A DNA stretch of 64,000 bases, from assembly GCF_000203815.1 (NCBI RefSeq), contig NW_004457624.1, forward strand, positions 930,001-994,000. The letters run 5' to 3'. Position 1 is the first letter of the stretch. Every line of letters starts with the position of its first letter. The notes beneath the pieces are model-generated. The model was not told the origin of the DNA, did no database searches, and saw nothing but the letters and a program-made list of their open reading frames with translations. The position numbers and the translations under genes were made by a program. Below are positions 24,307 through 33,831 of this stretch, in pieces. The DNA comes from Cavenderia fasciculata. Lineage: Eukaryota > Evosea > Eumycetozoa > Acytosteliales > Cavenderiaceae.

Positions 24307-25409
24307 GAAGAGGATGAAGAGGAAGTGGATGAAGAGAATATTAGATTTGTATTTATTAAGGGATGGGAAGAGGATGAAGAGGATACTCTAGTCGCGATGA
24401 ATTAATGAATGATTGAAGCAGTCTTTCCAGTCTTTTCAATTATACTGAGGAGTTCTTGACCATTAAGCTTGGTAGAGTTACACTTTACAACCTTGAGGTT
24501 TACATCGATTTCAATGTCAGATACTCCTTCAAGTTGATTCAATGCCTTATCAACAGCTGATTTGCATCCTCCACACTTCATTTGAACGTTGAATTTGTAC
24601 TATATCAAATAGAAAAGATTCACACAGAGTAGTGTATTAGAGGATGAAGAGGATGAAGAGGATGAAGATTTGTTGTTATTGTTTACTTACAGTAGTCATT
24701 TTAGAATATATTGTGGTTATCTGTTGTTGTAGATGTGATAGATTTGTTCTAAACAGTAATTGTCTTGAATACCTAAACATGTAATTGAATGATGAGTTCA
24801 AGAGAGGTTGAACGGTATTTATATCTTGTTGTTGTTGTTGGGTGACGATGCACTTGTGTAATATGTAATCAATAGGTAATCAATCACTGCTTTGTAACCA
24901 CCAACTCGTTCCATGGAAATCTAATTTTTTTACGATAATATTTTGAATTCTTTCTTTTGCTAATTCTATTGCGTTCTAAAAGCAATGATGACAATGAAGA
25001 GAGCCTGGTCATCTTATCTTGAATAGTCATCATACTTTTACTTCATTCATCATCTCACCATCTGTGCAAGTTGTGATCAAGTGGTTACATTCATAATAAC
25101 AATCAATCAAACAAACAAACCGACATGATCACAACTCTTTGATTTGATTGTAAAACCAATTTTGATAAAGAAGAGGAATTGAGGATAACAACTTGACAAT
25201 GAAGAGGAAGGAAGTAAGGATGAGGAGAGGATGAGGATGAGGAGGATTCAATTCAACTTTTGATGCTCTTTGTGTCTTGGTTGACCTTTTTATTCTTTTT
25301 ATTGTAACATCTTCTTGTATGTTTATAAATTCGTTCAATTGAGAATGAAGAGGAAGATGAAGAGGATAGGGAAACAAAACAATTGAAGAGAAGTGGATGA
25401 AGAGGAATT
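24307..25409. repeat. Dispersed GA-rich motif cluster (GAAGAGGAT-type)
   Basis: Purine blocks built from GATGAAGAGGA recur on the plus strand at 24307-24336, 24367-24384, 24639-24669, 25169-25187, 25197-25250, 25341-25370 and 25384-25409. The 15-mer GAAGTGGATGAAGAG occurs exactly at both ends (about 24322 and 25391). The blocks sit in intergenic DNA, in the intron of the copper-chaperone gene and upstream of it. All share one strand orientation. Confidence 0.8.
24402..24699 (-). CDS. Atx1-like copper metallochaperone
   Basis: Two exons on the minus strand: 24691-24699 encodes only Met-Thr-Thr, and after a 91-nt intron (GTAAGT...ATAG) 24402-24599 encodes the rest, 68 residues in total. The product is a single heavy-metal-associated (HMA) domain with the metal site MKCGGC near residues 10-15, followed by the usual helix (KSAVDKALNQLEGV), a strand with DIEIDV and a second helix (GQELLSIIEKTGK). 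Proteins of this size and fold (Atx1/Atox1) carry Cu(I) in the cytosol to P-type copper ATPases of the secretory pathway. The Lys of KTGK in the last helix region is typical of Atx1. The intron and flanks contain the GA-rich repeats. Confidence 0.85.
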
Positions 25410-25832
25410 CCAACAGATAAGATAGAGATAATGTGATTTCAAACCATCATGATCGCTTGGTACTAATGATTGTGCTGCTCACCCCCTTTTGACAATGAAT
25501 TTTTTAATTTTTTTTTTAATATTTATTAAACCCAATTTCAAATAATATTTCATGTTTTTGAAGGGCATTGTGCACAACATAGTGCATAGTTATTAAAAAA
25601 AAAACTACACTTTTAGACATATATATTTATAAACATAAAACTAGTTATATATCATATTCAGAACAGGATAGTTATCTGATAGAACTGATCAGATTATACG
25701 CAATCAATCAAAACTATAACAACCAAATCAATCACAATCAGTCACGCACTATATATATCAATCGATCAATCATTAAATCAATCAATTAAACTCTCTCAAT
25801 CAAGGAAAAGAGATAGAAAACAAAAATAGAAA
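24700..25832. other. Intergenic region with GA-rich repeats
   Basis: About 1.1 kb between a minus-strand and a plus-strand gene, so it holds both promoters. It contains several of the GA-rich blocks. An open frame on the minus strand at 25129-25413 is produced by these repeats and is not credible. Positions 25600-25830 are A/T-rich with repeated AATCA, typical of a leader. Confidence 0.5.
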
Positions 25833-26424
25833 ATGAAGATGATAGAAGAGCATCAAACCTTTTCAAAAATCCAATACTGGTATATAATTGCATGTTCATT
25901 CCTTATTGTATGTTGTTTAGAAATGACCCATCACATTCATTACACATTTACTTACTTATATAATCAATCTATTCTATCTGACATGTGATAGACACTAGGT
26001 ATTATGGGACTTTGTCAACTGCCATTTGATTTGGTATTGGGTATTGGTAGTCTTGTGTTGTCACTTCTTGGTATAAGAGGATTATGGAAACGTAAGAAAA
26101 ACTATCTCTTTGTCTTTTTATGGGCCTGCGTTGCCATGACATTCCTTCATGTCATTTCTCTATCCGTTGTCATCATTCTACATCACACCAAACAAAAGGA
26201 TTCAAGATTTGGTTATATTCCTGATATTATTTTAGATGTCTTTAGAACTGCCTATTGTGTATGTATCAAGATGTGATTCACTTTGAACAATTGTTTATGA
26301 ATTATTTTATTAATCAAATTTATTTATATCTATTATATATCAGCTTGGCCTTTCATTCTATACAGCATATATAAGAAACACATTGGAATATAAGAGACCA
26401 CCAGCACAATTGGCTCGTATTTAA
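25833..26424 (+). CDS. Small multi-pass membrane protein, unknown
   Basis: Three exons, 25833-25907, 25992-26258 and 26344-26424 (introns 84 and 85 nt), encode 140 residues. The first acceptor is taken as GTGATAG at 25991 because only that choice keeps the frame. Four hydrophobic segments are visible: about 15-35 (YWYIIACSFLITLGIMG), 38-55, 64-85 and 98-118. The short cytosolic-looking loops are basic (GLWKRKKNY). The tail EYKRPPAQLARI is hydrophilic. The layout resembles small four-helix proteins (tetraspan or MARVEL-like), but no family motif is recognised and function is open. Confidence 0.7.
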
Positions 26425-27003
26425 ATAATATAATATAATAATAATAATAATGTAAACAAATCAACAACAACAAAACGCGTTTTTTCATGATATCAAAAGT
26501 ATCATATATATATAGTATTTATTTTAATTTAATCTTAATCTTAATCTTATTGTTTGTACTAAACAAACAATTAAATTACAAACCAACCAACAACAAATAA
26601 TAATAAAAACAAAATGAACCAGGGACCCAAAAAAGCATTCCAAACTGGTGATCCATCATTTGTTTTTTTTTTAAATCACAAAACAAATTAGAGATTTTAG
26701 TTTAGTTTAGTTTTTAATTTAAAATAATTATTATTATCTCTTTATTACTAATATAGGGACAATTTCACAATTTATATGTATATATATTTTTGGTGGTGTA
26801 TTATTTGTTGTGGATGGTGGATTATTGGGGATGAATAGTCGATTGGTCGATTGGTTGGGTTGATTTGAATTATATAATTATTATTTTTTTTTTGTTAGAA
26901 GAAATTAATAAGGTGAATAATATTATTTTTTTTTGTTTTGTTTCTATCTATTAATATTTGTCTATGATTATTATCTTTTTTGTTTTTGTTTTTTTTTTTT
27001 TTG
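26425..27003. other. Convergent 3' flanks
   Basis: This 579-nt A/T-rich spacer lies between the ends of two converging genes. It contains T-runs and AATAAA-like tracts suited to polyadenylation on both strands and nothing else I can support. Confidence 0.5.
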
Positions 27004-29202
27004 TTATGCTTGATCAGTTGCAGCATTTTTCAAACCATCGATAAATTGTTTTGGATAGATGGAATTGTTTTCCCAAATATTTAATACCTTGAGGACCTTT
27101 TCTTGACATTCGGGTGGTTCCTCGGCAGATGTTGAAGCAACGATAAATGGAAGATAGCTTTGGATGGAACTGGCAAACTGGTCCAAGTGTTCGGGTGAAG
27201 GACGGAATGTAAAACTATTGTGGAGTGAATCGTTCAATACATGCAAGATATTAAGTTTCTGTGGAAAGGTGAGAGTACCAGCCTGATGAGTGGTAGTAAT
27301 GATAGAGATGACCTCCAATGCGTGTGTTATATGGTTCATGATCCAACTCTTGCAAGATGTAATACTACCTCTAGTACTATTCAAATTAGTAAGAATATCT
27401 TTAAATTCTTGAACTTGTAAATTATTTAAATATTGTTGTTGTTGTTGTTGAGCAGGTTGTGGTGGTGATTGTTGTTGTTGTGGTGGTAGTAATTGTTGTT
27501 GTTGTTGATTAAAATCGTTAGTATTTTCAAATTTCATATTTATATTATTATTATTATTATTAGTTGGGCTGTTTGGATTTATATTATTATTATTTCTGCT
27601 ATCTGATGAATGGACTATAGAAATAAAAGAAAGAAATTAGTTAATAATCATATTAAATAATAAATATATATATATTCTTGAATTAATCATACCATCTGGA
27701 TTTTTAATAGTCCATAACTTCCATCTATAATAGTCGTGACTTTGATGATTACTCTTTAAAAAGTTAAAGAATGGACTATCTTTTTGTTTATCTTGAGTGT
27801 ATGATTCAAAGCGAGGACCATTACGAGCGACATAATCGGCCATCTTATCAATGACTGTTTGTTCCTTTGCACTGGCTGGTGGAGGGGCTGGCATGGGGTT
27901 TCCATCCATAGTAATGTTTGGTCTTCTAACGGCACCCCCTCTATCGCCTCCTCTATCACCTCTGTCTCCTCCTCTATCGCCTCTATCACCTCTATCCATT
28001 CCTCTATCGCCTCCTCTATCACCTCTGTCACCTCTATCTCCTCCTCTATCGCCTCTATCACCTCTATCACCTCTATCTCCTCTATCATGGAATTTACCAT
28101 CACCATCAGATTCCTTTAATTTAAAAAAATAACAATCAATATTAATATCTCTTTTTCTCTTTTCTATTTCTTTTTAAACTTACTCTTCTAAAGTTAATGG
28201 TAAGGTTATAACCTTGAACAGGTTTACCTTGTAGGTTATTTTTAGCAGCCATTGCATGATCGATGCAAGTAAAGTTGACAAAGGCACAGCTTCTACCAAC
28301 GAGGATACGAACATTCTCGACCTTTCCAAATTGCTCAAAGACGTCTCTCAATTGGTCCTCGGTGACCGCAGCGGCGACATTACCGACCCAAAGATTCTTG
28401 CATGGTGGGTTGGTCGTGTCGACAGGTGCCGACGGTTCGTTTCTATCGGGTTTACCAAAACCCAGTTTGAGTGGCATACCACGATGCATGTATCCGTTGA
28501 GTTCTTGTTGTGCTTGAACCGATGCATTAATGTCGGCAAAGGTGATAAATGAAAATCTACGTTGTGGAACAATCTTGACAGTCTTTACGAATCCATATGG
28601 TCCGAATAATCCACGAACCTCCTCCTCTGTTGTATCTGGGTGAGTGTTACCTGCCCAAATAACCTTGGTTGGTGCTCCTACAAATGATCTATCAAATCCT
28701 CCTCTTCCTCCTCCACCAAATCCTCCTCCTCCATATCCATTGTATTGATCTATAGAAATTCAAATGAGATATATAATGTTAGTACCTATAAACATTACAA
28801 AAAGTCTAAAAGACGACTAATATTATTATTTACCTTGACCACCATATTGTTGTTGTTGTTGTTGTTGCTGTTGTTGTTGATAGTATGAAGAGTAAGCAGG
28901 GTCTTGTGAATAGTAGCTATCGTAGCTATAGTATGAATTTGGGTCAGCATATTGTTGTTCATAGGTAGCAGCTGCTGATGTTGCTGCTGTGGGATCTGTA
29001 TCATTTGACATTGTTCCTGATGCTCCTCCATCTTCATTTATTTTCTATAATTGATTATATATGTAATATATGTATATGATAGAATAGAGTAAGTAAGTAA
29101 ATAGAATAAGAGAGAGTAATACTCAAATCGAGTCGACTGATAGGTTACCTGTCTCTTGAGAAACTGTTCCATAAAACTACCATCATTTGAAAAGGCATTC
29201 AT
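27004..29202 (-). CDS. RRM-RRM-SURP-CID splicing-factor-like RNA-binding protein
   Basis: Five exons on the minus strand: 29149-29202, 28834-29044, 28184-28749, 27693-28113 and 27004-27614, in phase, 620 residues. Order of parts: a Tyr/Gln-rich N-terminus, a Gly-rich stretch, RRM1 (KVIWAGNTH, RRFSFITF), RRM2 (KNLWVGNV, RSCAFVNF), an Arg-Gly-Asp repeat block, a SURP module (DKMADYVARNGPRFE, SPFFNFLKSN) and a C-terminal CID-type helical domain (KSWIMNHI, NILHVLNDSLHNSF). SURP plus CID is the mark of U2-snRNP-associated proteins such as CHERP and SR140, which act in pre-mRNA splicing; CID domains in other proteins bind the Pol II tail. The two leading RRMs differ from human CHERP. It converges with the gene ending at 26424. 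Confidence 0.8.
27940..28090. repeat. In-frame RGD/RGGD-coding minisatellite
   Basis: On the coding (minus) strand, 9- and 12-nt units spell Arg-Gly-Asp and Arg-Gly-Gly-Asp about fifteen times between RRM2 and the SURP module. The units are imperfect but keep the frame, which points to expansion by unequal exchange under selection for the protein sequence. Confidence 0.8.
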
Positions 29203-30480
29203 TTTGTTGTAAACGTCTTGTCTTTTGATTAAACTAATCTATCTATATATCTATCTATCGATCGATCCTTTATTTGTTTGAAATATATCTTTTTGTTTTC
29301 TCAATAAAGATATGTGTAGGCTGCTGCTGTCTTTTGTTCGTTATTGTATTATATCCTATATATATATATATATATTGTCTTTTAAAATATAAATAAAAGA
29401 ATACAAATAATAATAACAATCTTATAAAGAGTAAGTAGTGACAATGAATGCATGAAGTAAAACGTCGACTGCTTATTAATATATTTTATTTTAAAGTTTT
29501 TTTGAATATTTTTTTTTTTTGGAACCGAACACTAAATGCGATTGATCAAATATGGCAAAGGCCAGAAAGGCAATACTCTTGACGGTATGAAATATTTGAC
29601 GGATGTGGAGACACTAGACCTTCTAGTTGTTCATTTCATTCTTTTTGTTTAAAGTTTTGTTCGGTTGATAACAGTCTAGCTAGAACATTAATGTAAAACA
29701 AAAAGAAAGAAATGAACAAACCAGAGGCACTAGCAAGGAAGACTGGCCAGCATTGTACCAATCCAACTAAAAGATTTGTGGGCAAATAATGGATACACAC
29801 GAATATTGGAAAAAAAGATAAAATTAAAAAACATCATACATTACTAAAGACTTGGATAGCCTCACCCTAGACTATATAAAGTCCAAATATACATACATTT
29901 AGCAATGACAACTTGGTAGTTAGCAAGAATTGATTGGGAAAACAAATAGGGGATGACAAAGAGCACAAAGATGGTAGGCTCTAACTCTGTCAAAACTCCT
30001 TTCTCTGATGATAGTCCCAATGGAATCAAAAAACAATCCATAGCCAAGGGGAAGAAACCTATCTCCTTGTTTTGATAATTACCTATAGGAGTTCTGTCAT
30101 CACATTTTAATAGAATTATTTTTGGTTTGAAACATACCATATTCGGACTGAAAATGTCTAACTTGTTTGTTAATGGGATGTAAATACCTTAATAGAGATA
30201 ATTCTTTATTTAAATAAATATCTCTTACTCTCTCTCTCTCTCTCTCTCTATTTGTTATTACAAACAAAATGAATCATTCATCCAAGTCAAGAGTGAGGGA
30301 GGCACTAGAAAACTTAATAAAATTAAATTAAAATAAAAAGTTGGGTGACCCACTACCAAAACTCGACTGAACTTGCAAAAGGAAATAATATCATCAAAAT
30401 TTATAAATATAGCAATATAATTATAACTTCAATTCCCCCAAATAATTATTTTCTAGTTGGCATCATCTATTGTACATCAT

Positions 30481-30517
<37 letters not shown>

Positions 30518-30654
30518 ATGTCAATTTATCATTTGAATCTTTTTTTTAGAAATAGCATTAAATAAAAAAAATATTTCTCTTTTCTTTTTTTTAGAAATGA
30601 CTTTATTTTATGTTATTCTTCAATCAGATACAATTTGTATAGAGATAAAATAAA
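29203..30654. other. Intergenic region with hairpin and microsatellites
   Basis: Gene-poor 1.45 kb. Besides the long inverted repeat at 29613-29734 it has a CT run at 30229-30249 and a GA run at 30489-30512, which are complementary and about 240 nt apart. A minus-strand frame at 29862-30140 codes for hydrophobic segments but has no clear start, partners or family. Confidence 0.5.
29613..29734. repeat. Long imperfect inverted repeat (fold-back)
   Basis: Arms at 29629-29650 and 29696-29717 are 22 nt each with one mismatch (GTTCATTTC..TTTTTGTTT), separated by a 45-nt loop. Pairing continues outward to about 29614 and 29733 with a few mismatches, giving a stem of roughly 36 bp. No neighbouring gene reads through it. 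Confidence 0.8.
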
Positions 30655-31371
30655 ATGAATACCAAAAAACTTCGAGACTTTAAAGGTTATGTATATTTTG
30701 AAGAGAATTATGCAAAAATCAATTTCCTTGGTATAGAAGACAACTTTGACCTCATCGAACCAATTAGAGAAGAGATCCAGTTGGGTATTCCCAAACAACC
30801 CATTGATTTATACAATCATTCACAAGATGGCGATGTCTTCTTGGACCCAACACAAAAGATAGATTATGAATTAGAATTAAACTTCGAAATCAACCTCAAA
30901 CTGAACAAAGTAAGTAATGAAAAAAAAGGTATCAGAGTCATAAATCATCTTTGGGCCGAACTCTTCGAACCTCTTTTACTATCTGGCCACCCAATCTACA
31001 TATCGGCACGATCATCCTCGCTAGTTTATTCAGATATTGTATCTCCACAACCTCGATGGTTACTCAAATTCATCTGAATATGTTTACCGCTGACCATATT
31101 AAACATTATGCACAAAAAAGACTTTCCCAATATTTCCCTCAGGAGATGGCTACCAAAATATTCGAGGTTTGTATTTCTTCTTTGCTGATGGCAATAGAAA
31201 GCTATTTTCTAACTCATCACACAGCTTACAGCAGGAGCTCCTCGGTTTGTCCAATTTGCTTTGGATCACCTTATTGACAAGAAACTGATGGATCAAGTTG
31301 ACAGTCCCAATTTAGAAAAGAAATCAACGATTATTATGTTAAATGGTTTCTATGGGACATGGAAGAGATGA
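30655..31371 (+). pseudogene. Broken or truncated gene, unknown family
   Basis: An open frame from ATG 30655 reads to 31077 and includes INHLWAELFEPLLLSGHPIY and SPQPRWLLKF. Coding character then continues one frame over to 31166 (HIKHYAQKRLSQYFP, ATKIFE), and after an in-phase 58-nt intron (31167-31224) to LTAGAPRFVQFALDHL and a stop at 31369-31371. So the coding order is intact except for one missing base near 31060-31085. The 'TAGAPRFVxxALxHL' block resembles the C-terminal part of NTPase-like proteins of the Crinkler/RHS type as I recall them, which is weak. No N-terminal nucleotide-binding motif is present, so the gene also looks truncated. An assembly error is possible. Confidence 0.45.
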
Positions 31372-31790
31372 ATTTGAAAGTCAATCATCAAGAAATTTTA
31401 CAGAGATACAAGACCAATAACAATTTAAAATAACAAAAATTAATATTTAGATACTGTACATTTTTATGACTCCATTTTCTCTATTACAAGATTCTTTTAA
31501 ATAAATATATAAATTTTTAGTTTTACACAATTCTTTCGTAGAGCAGATTAAAATGAAAGAATAGATAGTGTATAATGATATCTTTTTCCATTTGTATTTT
31601 AATTATTTTCTTTGTCAAAGAACCCAACAAATGATTAACTAAGATGGTTAGGGTAAGTGGAGAGGGATATATTAAATTAATCATATAAAAGTAAATTCAA
31701 CCCATCTCGGAAGGGTGCCTACAAAACTTGTGCAAAAAATAGTAATATCATTTCGATGATCATTCGATCTTTTAAAACAATATAACAACA
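31372..31790. other. Intergenic region before dpm2
   Basis: A/T-rich 419 nt with no gene; it contains the 3' flank of the broken gene and the upstream region of the DPM2 gene. Confidence 0.4.
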
Positions 31791-32242
31791 ATGGTAATCT
31801 AACAAACAAGTTAATGAGATAATTGCTTCTTATACTAATCATCGCGTCTATGACTACATACAACAACAACTACTACCTCTACTACAATTTAGAGCATAAC
31901 AGATAGATGTATTGGTTTGTCACTATTGCTATTCAGCATTACTGTGTTTTTATATTATACAACTTGGGTTATCGTAACGGTATGTCAATCATACTCGATA
32001 GTAATGAGAGATAGATAGAGATAGATAGAGATAGATAGATAGATAGTCAACATGTTCGAAACTAATCACCCTCATTTTGAACAACAAACAAACAGCCATT
32101 CATTGACAATGATCATTGGATTCACGCATACTTCTTACCACGTGAATATGGAATTATCATCCCATTGGTATTGATCATTGTAGGTTTAACTGTCATTGGA
32201 ACATTCTTGGGTTTGGTTATGATCAAGTCAAAGAAGAAATAA
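31791..32242 (+). CDS. dpm2: Dolichol-phosphate mannosyltransferase regulatory subunit DPM2
   Basis: Three exons rebuilt by hand: exon 1 is just the ATG at 31791-31793, followed by a 99-nt intron (GTAATC...TTTAG), exon 2 at 31893-31979, a 116-nt intron and exon 3 at 32096-32242, for 78 residues. The joined product has helix 1 (LSLLLFSITVFLYYTTWVIV), then the family core PFIDNDHWIHAYFLPREYG, helix 2 (IIIPLVLIIVGLTVIGTFLG) and a KSKKK tail. Size, two helices and the 'PFID..H..H.YFLPR.Y' block are diagnostic for DPM2, the ER membrane subunit that stabilises dolichol-phosphate-mannose synthase for GPI anchors and glycosylation. The start is inferred from the only phase-compatible upstream ATG. 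Confidence 0.88.
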
Positions 32243-32658
32243 AACCTACAAAGATAGATAAAAATGATTTAAAAGACGCAATTACTGTAGAAGATACGTG
32301 TATACACTGTAATCATGTGGGAAACGAACAAAATATAATATATTGGATGGTGATTGTACAAGAGATTGGTCAGACAACTACGATGCAATCAAGAATGATA
32401 TCATCACCATCATCATCATCATATTGTATATGGATTGTAGTAATGATAAATATATTGAATCTTCATTCATTCAGTGTAGGAGATCTTTATTAAAACTTTA
32501 CATAGTTTAATGTGTGAAGCAAAGATGGGGAGTTGGATTGAAACAACTGCAATCAATCGTCACACACCATCTACTGGAAAAGATAAAGGGATGATGTTGT
32601 TGATAATTGTAGGGGGTAGGAAGGTAGTATTACTTGGTTGGATTAAATTAGTATATAG

Positions 32659-32718
<60 letters not shown>

Positions 32719-32728
32719 TGACTGACCA
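32243..32728. other. Convergent spacer with ATT run
   Basis: This region lies between two converging genes. An ATT trinucleotide run of about nineteen units occupies 32659-32715, only 14 nt beyond the stop codon of the PH-HMA gene, so it is probably in that gene's 3' untranslated region. A TCA-rich patch is at 32400-32430. Confidence 0.6.
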
Positions 32729-33524
32729 TCAAGTAGCAATTGATACAATGAAACCTTGTGATTCAAGAGTAGTGATGATATTATTTACATTGACATCCAA
32801 TGTACCGTGAACGACCAGTCTGTCATCATCAGCCAACACTTGGAAATTATTTACACCTCTTGCATTATTCATCATCTTGATGACTTGATCTTCACAATGT
32901 TTACACATCAATCCTTTGATATCCAATGTTGTCACTTTTTCCTCTGGAACCTTCTTCAAAAAAGATATAATTAGTTTATAAGTGTGTGTAGTTTAAATCT
33001 CTTTTCAAACTTACAATATTATTATTATTATCAAGATTCAAAGATTGTGAAGAAGATAATATTGGTGATGTATTATTTGATGAAGAATTAAGTTTAACAT
33101 TATTACTACTTGTATTGAGTGGAGAATTATTCTTTGATGGTGTGGTTGGAAGACTGTTGCCACTTCCACCCAATGAAGCTTCACGTTTTGTTGCCGATAT
33201 GATAGAGTTTCTTCGCGCAACCTCTGTCGTTCTCTCTTTGAATAGTACCAACCATTCAGTTGCTTCATCGAGTGTTTGAGCTGCCAAGAAATAGGTTCTC
33301 CCCTCTACACTCAACTCTATGGTATGTGCATTGTTGACAGTCTTGATAACCGGTATCTGAACCATATTTGACAATGATATAGTATCAATGGGTACAGTAT
33401 CATATGCCGTCTTGAAATAAGATAACTTGTTATCATTGTACAACACAAACCATCTATTCTTCCATGATTTGATGATACCTCCTTGTTTTGTTAACCATCC
33501 TTCTTTAATTGCTGTTCCTACCAT
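32729..33524 (-). CDS. PH domain - HMA (metal-binding) fusion protein
   Basis: Two exons, 33015-33524 and 32729-32953, with a 61-nt intron in phase, encode 244 residues. Residues 1-105 form a pleckstrin-homology domain (KEGWLTKQGGIIKSWKNRWF, LSYFKT, the closing helix Trp in ATEWLVLFKER). A Ser/Asn-rich linker spans about 110-170. Residues about 175-244 form a heavy-metal-associated domain with the site LMCKHCEDQV, plus strands VNNFQVLADDD and LVVHG. PH domains bind phosphoinositides or proteins; HMA domains bind Cu(I) or other soft metals through the two Cys. Joining the two predicts a membrane-recruited metal-binding protein, which is inference. The intron lies within the linker, so two separate genes are possible but the phase and the lack of a good start for the HMA part argue for one. 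Confidence 0.78.
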
Positions 33525-33831
33525 CTCCTCTCCTCTCTATCTATCTATATCGATCGTATAACTATTACTATACTAATACTATAGTCTCTACAGTTTACGA
33601 ATGATCAATAATGAAACTCGAAATTAGATGATGTGGGTTTTAGATTTTTGTTATTACACCCACTATCTTTTGTTTGCACCCCCTTTGGTTTTCTAAACCC
33701 CAGGATCAATGATTTAAAAGTTATAGATATATATATAATATTGATTGATTTATTTATTTAATGGTAACAGAGAAAGGAAAGATTTGTTGTGTTGACGTTG
33801 TTGATTTAAAATTTTTTGTTTTGTTATAAAA

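Noticed and set aside
25129..25413. Minus-strand frame of 94 codons rich in Leu, Phe and Pro
   Set aside because: It is the antisense reading of the GA-rich repeat blocks.
29862..30140. Minus-strand open frame of 92 codons with hydrophobic segments
   Set aside because: No family resemblance, no convincing start or flanking exons, and base composition like the surrounding intergenic DNA; a gene fragment cannot be excluded.
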